The notes beneath the pieces are model-generated. The model made no database searches, was not told where the DNA came from, and saw only the letters and a list, made by a program, of their open reading frames with translations. Below, one piece after another: positions 12,301 to 21,936 of a stretch of 64,000 nucleotides of DNA. The stretch is taken from NCBI GenBank assembly GCA_045837725.1, contig JBEWZL010000209.1:124001-188000 (forward strand). Reading direction: 5' to 3'. The position numbers and the translations under genes were made by a program. Positions within the stretch are counted from its first letter, which is position 1. Each line of letters opens with the position of its first letter. The DNA comes from Vermamoeba vermiformis. Its lineage: Eukaryota > Tubulinea > Echinamoebida.

Positions 12301-14182
12301 GGAGCGTGCCTCCGAATGCGGAGCTGGTTCCGGAGGTCTCGACCAGGGCCTTGCGCAGACTCGTCTTGCCGACCTCTTCTTGGCCGACCAGCACCAACTT
12401 GACACGGCGCCACGAGGACTTGGAGGTGTTGAGCATTCTCAAAAAGGAAATAATGGCCGGTGTACCCTGCAACATAATCTCGCGCGGGATCAATTCAGTG
12501 AACGGATTGCCTTCGAGTCGGAGCGAGGTGTGTCCCGTGGCAATGCGCATCTGACCGATCTGATAGGGCAGTGACTGCAGCTTGTTGTTGCTGAGGTCGA
12601 GGTATGACAGCTGTGACAGCTTGATCACGTGGGGTGACACGTCACTCACCTCATTCGACTGCAAACACAACTCGCGCAGTGTGGTCAGCTGATAGAGCTC
12701 ACTCGGCAGTTCAGTGAATTTGTTGTTGTTCAAGTGCAGCGCTGTCAAACCTGTCAGTCGCGTGACACTTGCTGGCACACTTGACAGCTGACACGCCCCG
12801 GCCTTCAACACTTCCAAGCGGGATAATTCTCCGATATTTGCAGGCAATTGCGTCAAAGGATTGCCTTGCACCTCCAGCACTTCCAAATTAGGCAATTTGT
12901 CGATGCCATGGGGTAGTTCAGTGAATCGGTTGTCGTTGATGCGCAGAGTGCGGAGCAGACTCCAGTGCTGCAAATCATTGCTGAGCGCGTTCAGTGAATT
13001 GTGTCCGAGATCGAGCAGCACGAGGCGGTTGAGTGCGACTAAATTTAGCGGCACTGACTCGATCTTGTTGTGCTGCAAGTGCAATTCTTCGAGTGCCGCG
13101 CAGGAGGTGATGGCAAGTGGCACCTCGGGAATTTCATTGTTGTTCAACATCAAGATGCGCAAGTGATTCAACAGCGCGATCTGCGAGGGAATTTTCTTAA
13201 TTTGGTTGTGCGAGAGGTCCAAAATAGTCAAGTAGCCCAGTCCGCACAGTCGCTTGGGCACTGCTGTCAGTCTGTTGCGACTGAACTTGAACACTGACAG
13301 CCCTGATATTTGCAGCACTTCGCTGGGCACTTCGACCAGGGCCTGATCGGTGATCTCGATGTTCTTGGCATCCACGCCCTTCAAAATGCCTTTTTTGTAC
13401 ACAATGACCAGCGGCTGTTCGCTGCCACTCGCTGCACTGGGCGTGGGATAGTTCCCAGAGGGCAGTGAATCACGTGCCACTGTGACACCTGTCACCGGTG
13501 AACTGACTGCACGTGTCAACGGGGAATTGCCACCGTGCGAATAACTGGGGGAAGTGGCGCCAGGAGTGTGCAGATTGGGCTGCGAATAGCCATAATTGGA
13601 AGTGGCAGGGTACGGGCCCGTGTAGTTCGGTGTTGCCAAATTAGGCGAGGAGTAGCTTGGATTGGTGCTCGGGTACGCGGGGGTGTTCGTGTAGTTGGGG
13701 GTGTGCTGTGGACTCGCAGTGCCACTACCATAATTGGCAGGTGCGGAATAATTGCTGCCGGTCGGGCTCGGATAATTGGCGGGGTAATTGCCTGCAGGGC
13801 TGTAATTGCCGGGATACGGAGCAGCAGTGCCATAATTAGGTGCCGCATTACCATAATTGGTAGTATTACCATAATTGGCAGTGGTGTTGGGGTACGGAGC
13901 AGGATAGCTGTTCACGGGTGCAGTGTAGTTCAGTGTGGTGGGATAGGTGCCAGTAGGATAGCTTTGAGGAGGATAATAGGCTGCAGTAGTAGGTGCAGTA
14001 GTGTTCGGATAGTAGCCTGGGCCTGGCTGCGGATGTGGCGCTGGATTGGGACTGCTTGGGTACGCCGCGGGGTACGACGGCTGACCAGGGGCATAGTACC
14101 CAGGCTGTGTATTATACGGGGTCGTATTATACGGACCAGCGGTATTATTGGCAGGATAATTAGCGTAAGGATTGGGCTGCAT
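9397..14182 (-). CDS. ROCO kinase: Asn/Tyr/Pro-rich head, LRRs, Roc GTPase, COR, TKL kinase
   Basis: Large signalling protein of the LRRK/Roco group (1525 aa). Exons: 12105-14182, 11424-12054, 10823-11365, 10521-10768, 9397-10474. Order seen: residues 1-250 low-complexity N/Y/P/T repeats; a short KGILKGVDAKNIEITDQAL lead; about twelve LRRs (LxxLxLxxNxL, residues about 265-590); Roc with P-loop GQEEVGKTS, switch DFGGQE and base motif GTHLDD; COR with PQWLSDVM spanning an intron; a cysteine motif CPHC...C; kinase with AVK lysine, HRDLRSPN, DFGTA and CAPE. The Roc P-loop and switch II are separated by a Thr/Gly/Ala-rich insert of about 60 residues. One exonic TGACACGTGTCA sits in the CPHC region. 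Confidence 0.93.
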
Positions 14183-14668
14183 AACAACAATCAGATGCGG
14201 TACGGAAGTTAAGAGTTAAATTGGCAAGTTGAGTAGTGAGGGACATAAATTCATGATAATTAGTGGCGCAATACTTACTTGCATTACAACGAGTGCTAAT
14301 TTAATATTCTAGTTTTTTCTGGGCGGATCGTTTAATTAACCGAATTGCCCTATAAATCTCCTAACTACTATCACCAATTGGAAGCGATTATATATACAAA
14401 TACGACAACAATCACAACTCGCTCTTGTGGTTGTTGAATTCAATTACAATGATTCGAATAAGCGCAACAGATTCAATTTTAATACAATTCAAAAGCGAAA
14501 TTTCGCGGCTGTAAAGTCACGTGTCCGATCGATGAACTAGTCACGTGTTGGGAATTTCGTGCCGTAAGACCTATAATCGTGACTCATTTTTAAAGCTACA
14601 CCCTTTCGCATACAATACAGTGTTTATTTGCTTTACAAGTCCTATTACCAAATTAGGCAATTATTTCC
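14183..14668. other. Intergenic: ROCO upstream region and Pelota 3' end
   Basis: About 490 bases without a convincing gene. The half next to the ROCO start is AT-rich and probably holds its promoter and 5' UTR. A CACGTG lies at about 14520 and another at about 14543. A CCAAATTAGG copy (14648-14657) lies just after the Pelota stop. Short ORFs here have no coding character. Confidence 0.5.
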
Positions 14669-16134
14669 TTAAATGTCCTCGCCCTCGCTGTCCCCCAAGT
14701 GCTCCTCATCCGCTTCTTGTGGCTCCCCCGCAGAGTCCTCATCGACCACGTGCTCATCGTGCTCCACTGGTGCCTCGTCCTCCTCGTCCAGCTGCTCGTC
14801 CAGATCCATAATAGGAAATCGCAGCGTGGCAGCGACACCGCTCAACTGTCCCAACTGCTCGCCAGTCACGTGCATGGCTGAGAACAGCACAACTTCAGCG
14901 CCAGCCTCGCGCGCCTGTTCGACGAGCTGCACGTACTTCTTGCGCGTGGTGAGTTCAGTGGCGCGGAACAGACTGTCGAGCACCAGCAGTGTCTCCAGCG
15001 CATTGTGCACCGTCAGCGCGTAGTGCACGTGCTTGTAGCCGTACACGACCTTGTTGGGATCTTTGCGCATCGTGTCGTAGAACTTCTGCAAGTGCTTGAC
15101 CTCGTTGTGTGCCTTGGTGTCGGTGAGGATCTGCTGCACATTCTTGTCGAGCAGCACGTCCTTGAGTGCCTGCTTGTGGCCACTGCTGCTGCTGGCGAGG
15201 ATGAACTTGTGCTTGTGCTCCAACACCCACTTGTCGCTCTCCTTGCGCGTGGCCTCTTTGAGCACGTACTGCTGGAACTGTTCTTTCAAGAAGCCAGGAC
15301 TCGCAATGATCACGGCCTTGATGTGCGACCAATCACTGCCCAGCGTGCGCAACATGAGCTCGTAGCCCTGCTGCAGGAACTTCTCCATCGCCTTGTCGTG
15401 CGCCAGGGCACTCGCTTTGCGCTTGCGTGGTATGGGGATGTTCAAGTGTGCCTTGACGAGCGTGAGACTCTCGTGCACGAGACAGATGTTCACCGTGCCG
15501 GGGCCCAGCAGCACACACACCACATCGCTGCGGGCACGCACACTGCCGGCCACACTCTCGTTCAGTCGCTCGAGGGACACGGCGTCCCAGTGATCTTTGA
15601 CGAGCGAGAACTTGTGGCCCTGGTCGAGGTCCATCGATTGGAACGCACCTGTCTGCAGAACGGCGCGTCAATACATCTGAGAATTCGCGAGTGGTGGCGT
15701 GTAATGCACGAATTTGTGGTGCATTAAATATCCATCGTGCTTTAAAAGTGATAAAAGGAGCAAATTAATGATAATAACAGGGTGCTAATTAATTATTAAT
15801 TAAAATTTCTAATTTTCCACAGATCAAGACCAATTAATTCTGATTGTACCTTAATAAATTGATTCTCTTCCACATTCTGACCATTGAGTCGTATAATGCC
15901 CGAATTAGCATCGAAATCAATCGCTTTCACCTCGATCGTGACTGTGATCCGCTTGCGTTCCTTCTCAGTGGAGCCAGTGGCACTCTCCTTGGCCACTTTG
16001 CGGAAGGTCGATGCGCGCACTCTGTCGCCAGTGGTGATCAGATTGTACGCGTGCCACATGTCCTCCAGCGACTCGGTGATCACCGTGATGGTGCCCGCGC
16101 CGTTCTTGTCGATGTCTTTGTACACGATCTTCAT
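14669..16134 (-). CDS. PELO: Pelota/Dom34, ribosome rescue factor
   Basis: eRF1-like protein that with Hbs1 splits ribosomes stalled on mRNA. Exons 15850-16134 and 14669-15652 (422 aa). The N-terminal domain shows VYKDIDKNGAGTITV, EDMWHAYNLI and GDRVRASTFRKV. The central part has NIPRKRK and the SPGF and SSSGHK segments. The C-terminal domain has FYDTMRKDP, YGYKHV and SAMHVTGEQLGQLSGVAA. It lacks the GGQ of eRF1, as Pelota does. The tail is very acidic (about 35 residues). Divergent from LYRM1 with a 162 bp spacer. Confidence 0.97.
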
Positions 16135-16296
16135 GCTGCTCTGTGCTCAAGGGTGCTGCTCTAATGTGTGCTGGCGGTGCTCACTGGGCCCCAGCGATAT
16201 ACCAGGGCCACTGCACTCTACCAGGGCTGAGCACGTGACAGCAGGGCAGCACGCGTCTCCAATGTCAGGCACACAGAGGTCCATATCAGCACCACG

Positions 16297-16705
16297 ATGA
16301 ATGCCACACGAGAGCGCGTACTGCAGCTGTACAAGCAGTTGATGCGCACTAGTCGCACTTGGAGCGGCAAGCAGAGCGAGAAAGAGTACATCCGCGCTGA
16401 GAGTCGCAAGCAGTTCAAAGCAAACAAGACTATCACAGACCCTGCTACTATCGAGAAGCAGCTGTTTGAGGGGCAGAGCAGATTGGAGCTCGCACTGCAT
16501 TACAAGAACCCCTATCCGAGGTAAGTATTTACGCTGATGTGCTGAAATTGAATGTGCGCTTGACCTGCAGTCAATTATATTATAATTAATGCCTATATTT
16601 AGAGTGCACAACATTATCAAAACGACGCCAGACAGACTGAATCAGCACGGACTTGAAGAGGTGCAGAAACAACAAATCGCAAAAGCGCAATCACTGTTTG
16701 AATAA
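16297..16705 (+). CDS. LYRM1: LYR-motif protein, LYRM1-like
   Basis: Small mitochondrial LYR-family protein; members bind acyl-carrier protein and act in Fe-S or complex assembly, while the job of LYRM1 itself is unsettled. Exons 16297-16520 and 16603-16705 (108 aa). RVLQLYKQLMR near residue 8 matches the LYR helix, with LYK in place of LYR. Further on, TDPATIEKQLFEGQSRLELALHY and HYKNPYPR match the LYRM1-specific HYKIPYPR block. The intron ends CTATATTTAG, a MEF2-like 10-mer that here supplies the acceptor. Confidence 0.85.
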
Positions 16706-16868
16706 TGCAGCTGCTGTTATTCTGCCATGTACATATGCATATTATACATATACACCGACGCTGCGTGTCCTCAAGAGACAGAGCAGATCTGATTTTTTTG
16801 TAAATAAATTTCTTTTATTTTGACCAAACAGGAGCACGAGCACGCATAGCTATATATACATATAAACA

Positions 16869-18961
16869 ATGTTTGACGTGGCAGCGAGTCAGCGCGAGAG
16901 TGGCAGCACGAGCACGCAGAGTGGCGTGGGTGAATTGCAGCTCGATCCAGAACAAGTGGAGAAGTACAACGAGATTATCGATCTGCTGCTCGCTGGTGGA
17001 TACTTCAGGGCACGCATTCAAGGCCTAGACTCGTTTGATAAGGTCGCTGGAGGCATCACCTGGTGTTTGACGAATATCAATCAAACGGATTTGGACTTCC
17101 GCTTGTTGTTGCAAGAACACGGCCGTATGGGTGACAAAATGTACGTCGATGCTCGAGTATTATTATTATTATTATTGGGGATTATTCGTGCGAATTAATA
17201 CCACCTTTAATTTTCTCGCGATATTTCCAGCTGCCTCATCATAATTGATTATAATACTGTTGATTACTATACTGCTGATCCAATACTGTTGTGATGACCA
17301 CCACTGATTACCATTGCCGCAGCTACTTGTCTGAAAATATTGAGCGTGCCCTCACGATTCTCAAGTGTCCCTATCCGCTCCAAGCGCAGCAGATCTACTA
17401 CCTGGACTGCATCCACATCTACCCCGTGATTCAGTGGCTGTTCAAACTCGTCATGCAGGTGCGCGAACAGACCGAGGACAAGGTGCGCTACTACACCGAG
17501 ACGCAGTTCAACAAGGACTACGCACTGCCCGCCGATCTGCTCCGCGACCAGTCACGTGACGCCTCGCTCAGCTACATTCGTCGCGCACGTGATCAGTACG
17601 CGGCCAAGCGACAGTTCAGACCTGGCCAGGGACTCAAACAGAACTGGCGCATGCGTCGTCGATTGGTGCAGACGGGTCTGTGGTCACGTGCCGATCACGT
17701 GGGCGACGAGACGGAGCAGATCCAAGGCGTGCTGCTGCAGTACGGTCAGGGACACTTGTACAAACAGCGCGAGAATCGAGCACGTGACGAGAGTGGCGAT
17801 GAGGAGCAGCAGCGCGAGTTGGACGAATTGGAGAAGCGCGGTGAGAAATTGATGCAATCGATGACACGTGACAGCGGAGATACCTCCGAGATCAGCACCG
17901 ATCACGTGCTCGAGAAGAACAACGCACTGCTGTCCAATCTCAAAGAACAGAGCGAGGAGTACGAGCGCGCACGTGGCAGCGGAGATTCAGCGGAGATTGA
18001 AGAGAGTGGCACGGGCGAGAAGAGTCACCAGCGCGCATTACTAAATATAGACAAGAACGTGCGTGCCATGCGCGGTCGATTGGCCAAGTTGACGGAAGAA
18101 CACGATCACGTGCTGGCACAGGTCAGCAAACTGCGCGAAGAGCACGTGACGCAAGAGACCACGAGCCAAAATCTCGAGCGGCAGATTGCAGAGCTGCTGG
18201 CACTGGAGACTGACGAGAACAGAGCGGAGTTGACAGCACTGCGCAGTCTGGTGGCACTCAACGAACAGCTCAAACAGCAGCAAACACTCTTCAAGCAGAA
18301 CTGCAAAGATCAGCGCGAGGAGTGGACTGCAAAGATTGCCAGTCTCAAAAAGGAACTCGATGCGAGTGCGGTGGTGTCGGAGGGTGAGGACAGCAGCCCT
18401 GCATCGCGTGAAGCGGAGATTGAGCGCGCGTACGAGCGTGACAGCACCAAACTGCAACAACTGATCGAACACAGCGCACTCAAGAGTCGTCAGATTCAGA
18501 TGGCCAAGCGCAAGATCGATGAAGTGCCCACGCGCCGCGAACTGCAGCAATATCAGCGCCAGTTCATCGAGCTGTACGAACAGATGGCGCTCAAGTACTT
18601 TGAGACCAAGCAGTACTACGTGTCCTTCAATGCGCTCGAAGATGTGCGCATGTACATTCAGCGCGAGAGCTCCATTCTCAACTCGATGCAAGAGGGCTAT
18701 CCGAGTGCCATGAAGAGCAAGACTGGCAAGCAGAAGTTCTTGGAGACACTCGAGGGCATCAAAGCGCAGCTCGAGAAGAGTGTTGAGCACGTCAAGGGCA
18801 AGGTCGAGCAGGAGAAGCGACGTCGCGACGAGTTGGACGAGCAGTACAAGCAGCTGTTGGACAAAGAGCGTGCTTATTATCGTGCAGCCAAAGAGTTCCA
18901 AGAGGAGTGCAAGAAGACCGAACTCTTAAATACCAAGCTCTCACAGTTGCAGAAAAAATAA
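16869..18961 (+). CDS. CCDC93: CCDC93, CCC-complex subunit
   Basis: Component of the COMMD/CCDC22/CCDC93 complex that works with retriever and WASH in endosomal cargo recycling. Exons 16869-17140 and 17323-18961 (636 aa). The N-terminal calponin-homology-like NN domain shows LLAGGYFRARIQGLDSFDKV, GGITWC and then DCIHIYPVIQWLFK, all signatures of CCDC93. A basic GQGLKQNWRMRRR stretch follows, then long coiled coils (about residues 260-630). The 182 bp intron holds a short TTA repeat and near-repeats of ATACTGTTG. The second exon carries around ten CACGTG hexamers. Confidence 0.93.
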
Positions 18962-19356
18962 CGTGATAATGTACAGAGTTTGAAATTTCATAAAGAATAC
19001 CTCTTCCTTGCAAGATTTTTGCTGAACACATCTTGCTACACAAGTAACTGCTCTGCAAATGGGTCTTGACTTTGCTGGGACGAGGAATATTACGGGAAAA
19101 TACATGAAAAACAGACTGACGTGTGTCCTGTCTCATTATCAGTTTTCCTCCAAGTATGTCTGGCTACTAGTAGTAGCTGGCGGGACGCTCACCAGATCTG
19201 GTTGCATCCACGGATTGACCAGTAGTGGAGTCTACATGACCTGCAGAAGGACTTCTGAAATTTCCAGCCTTGTTCTTCTGCATAGTTTCCAACGGGTCCT
19301 ATCCCCAAACTTTTGTAGTCTGTGGGGGAGGCGAAAAAGGGTTCTGCTGATGAAGT

Positions 19357-19641
19357 AAATGACCATTTTCACCAAACTCTGCTATTAGCCTCAGCGGATA
19401 CAGAGGCGTGCTGGCTATGGGCTAACTCGGGAGGCTGAAAATAGAAATCCTATGGCGGACGTCCCGTCCACCAAAAATTTTTCATCCGTCCGTGGACATT
19501 GCATCCGTCCGGGGTCGCTGTGTCCGCTGATGTTAGTAATTGACCGACTTATCCCAAACTTTGCCATTAGCACCAGCGGACCCAAGAAGGACTACTATTG
19601 GCATCAGGAGGCTTTGGGCTAGCCGCTGGAGGCTGAAAATG
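19357..19641 (+). repeat. Dispersed repeat, two adjacent copies
   Basis: A partial copy (about 19357-19441) and a fuller one (about 19453-19641) share CCAAACT, GCCATTAGC, CAGCGGA and GGAGGCTGAAAAT in the same order. The fuller copy begins with a GC-rich part holding GGCGGACGTCCCGTCC, followed by GATGTTAGTAATT. No coding capacity was seen. The family is unknown to me. Confidence 0.65.
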
Positions 19642-20042
19642 TCTTTGTTCTGCAAAGAACTTAAGTACCAGAACTTTGTTCTATATGCTGCAAAACCATT
19701 TAAACTTTGGAAATACATAGAACTATCACTATATAACAAGAAGATATGAGTAACTGTCAATGATATTGTACTGACAGCAATTTGTAAATTTTCAGCATTA
19801 AGTATGAACCCATCCATCAGCACATACTGTGTACAACACAACTATACGTATTTTATGCACCACAGAACTTTAGCTACAATTCATTGTCACCTAACAGTCC
19901 AAAGATTGTTGCATCATACATACTTTTTTATGTTGTAACTTTGTCCAGCATGGTGGCAAACCTTTTTATATGGAAGGGATATGCTTAACCACATACATGG
20001 CATATAGAAATCCTAATAAAAACTTGGTACTATATAATGTAT

Positions 20043-20249
20043 GGTCGGCGGACGTGCGGTCCATGGCGGATGTCCAATTTTTGGCGGACGGGACGTCCGC
20101 CACAGAGAATTACAGATCCAGGGTCACTGCATCTGCCGATGTTAGTAATTACCAACTTATACCAAACTCTGCCATTAGCATCAGTGGACCCAAGAAGCAC
20201 TGCTATTGGCGTCAGGAGGCTTTGGGCTAAACGCCAGAGGCTGAAAATG
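20043..20249 (+). repeat. Dispersed repeat, best-preserved copy
   Basis: Same order of blocks as the copy at 19453-19641: GGCGGACG head, GATGTTAGTAATTACC, CCAAACTCTGCCATTAGC, GTGGACCCAAGAAG, GTCAGGAGGCTTTGGGC and GAGGCTGAAAATGG. The head contains GGCGGACGGGACGTCCGCC, itself an inverted repeat. A head-only fragment recurs at about 21213-21285. No flanking target duplication could be confirmed by eye. Confidence 0.65.
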
Positions 20250-20399
20250 GCGATGTTCCCTAGAATGCGCACATAGAGTTGTAAGGAGGATGGCTCTGCT
20301 CAGATACCGAAGCAGTGGAAACCGGGATGGCAACCATGCAGAAGTCCCAGTTCAATCACAGGGCGGACATCCAAACGATCCTGTCCTCATTTTTGTTTA

Positions 20400-20476
20400 T
20401 GGGGGACGGCCAGGCCGAATTGGCCAGGGTGGCCGGTTTGGTCAGGGCGGCCGGTCCGGCCAGGCCGGCCGGTAGG
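20400..20476. repeat. GGCC-rich low-complexity block
   Basis: Irregular tandem GGCCAGG / GGCCGG units, purely low complexity. A similar shorter run lies near 20800-20850. An open frame through it gives only Gly/Arg-rich sequence and is not counted as a gene. Confidence 0.8.
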
Positions 20477-20484
20477 ACTTGGTA

Positions 20485-20690
20485 ATTTTGCCAGGAAGGA
20501 TGCAGGAGCAGGTTCAATTCCTGCTGTAGGCAAAATTTTATGGTAAGTTTGTATGGGGGTGTGGTTGCCCTGGGTTCAATTCCTGGTATCTGCATGGATT
20601 TTTATTTATTGGACTTAGAAAAAATCTGAGTAGCCATACAGTCCCAGGTTCAATTCCTGCTGTCTGCCATTTTTTTATTTTTCTGAATGT
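20485..20690 (+). repeat. Three SINE-like units with tRNA B-box
   Basis: GGTTCAATTCC, a close match to the RNA polymerase III B-box, occurs at 20511-20521, 20573-20583 and 20647-20657. The last two are followed within 10-20 bases by an AT-rich tail (TTTTTATTTATT or TTTTTTTATTTTT). Flanks such as CAGGTTCAATTCCTGCTG can pair as a T-arm. No complete tRNA cloverleaf or clear A-box is visible, so these look like tRNA-derived SINE fragments, not tRNA genes. Confidence 0.55.
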
Positions 20691-21936
20691 CAGTTACTAG
20701 TGGTTTGTTATCACCCAATGCTGCAGTAATATGGATACTAATGCCTCATATGTACATTCGCACCAGTTGGTGCCTTGTACCATACCTACATACCTGGCCG
20801 GCCGGACTGGCAGGGCTGGCCACAAAGGCTTGGCCTGGCCGACCTCCTATCTGTGGACATAATTACATTTCTGGATGTTCTATGCAGAACTACATATCTA
20901 TAAGAGGATTGCTTCTCTGCTCACTATTTTGCGCAGGATGTATAACGTTCTTTGTGAAGCAAACATGGCATGGGCAATATGTTATTTGCCGAGAAAGAGC
21001 TGGAATTGATCCATTAGCCAAAATAACCAATTTCCAATGTATGGGGATTACAATTCTTTCTCTATCTCCAGTGGCTGGAAGCTGATGTAGATGCAAAGGT
21101 CATAGAGTAGTATCCTATATTTGCTCTACCTACTGCAGCAAACAGAATTGAATTCATTAATTACTAACTTCAGTGGATGCCCTGCCCAAGTGAATGTCCT
21201 GCTCACTATATGCTAGCCGACCTCCTGTGGATGTGCAGTCCGTGGCAGTGTCCAATTTTTGCCAGACGGGACGTCCGCCAGATGGCATTCCACTTTTTAT
21301 TTATTGGTATGGCTTGGTTCGATTGAACGATCTTTGTGATTTTTCAGCGGTAGGTTCATAATTGCAGGAATACTGGTTACTCAGTGCATTATGGTCACCC
21401 AACACAAAAGAAACCCTATACTTATCAGAAGTTTTTAATGGTCTGGGACAGGCAACTTGTCAGCCTTCCCTGACATCAATTATCAAATCTAGCTGGGCTG
21501 GAATCTCACCAGCTGGCTAGTCCCATAGTGGATTGGCCATCCTCTCTGCAATTGACTACGCAGCATCCACCCACCTTACTATTTCTGTAACTAACCATAA
21601 ATGTATAGAAGTTCATAGCTAGTCTACAAAGAGCGCTTCGGCAGCTCAGCAATGGACAGGATGCCACCATGGGCAAAGCATCCCTTCAACAAGGCCTCCA
21701 CATACCTTATTGTGAAAAATTGTGTTTGTTCTCTTTATGGAAGAGTTTATGGTAAATGATAATGCTGACTCTAAAGAGCCACAGAAGTTCTGGTTCTGGT
21801 TGGAATGTCTCTAGTTTCAAGTTTGCTTGCCCATAACACCCAATTGCATCCGTACCAAACACTCTGAAGAAAACAGGAATGCATATGCTAATCAGGTTGA
21901 ACACAAGTATGGTAACTACAGTATTTACATGTTCAC

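Larger units (their letters stand above)
18962..21936. other. Gene-free repeat island
   Basis: Almost 3 kb with no supported gene, by far the longest such stretch here. It contains copies of a dispersed repeat around 19357-19641, 20043-20249 and 21213-21285, a GGCC-rich block near 20400-20476, and three tRNA-B-box-like units near 20490-20690. ORFs inside it are short and low in coding character. Confidence 0.7.

Noticed and set aside
18041-18901. 286-codon open frame on the minus strand opposite CCDC93
   Set aside because: Mirror of a GC-rich coiled-coil coding frame; Leu-rich product without motifs, and the plus-strand gene is certain.
20290-20475. Gly/Arg-rich ORF in the repeat island
   Set aside because: Arises from GGCC low-complexity units; no homology-like features.
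20500-20670. tRNA genes suggested by GGTTCAATTCC boxes
   Set aside because: No A-box, acceptor stem or anticodon arm could be folded; treated as SINE-like fragments.
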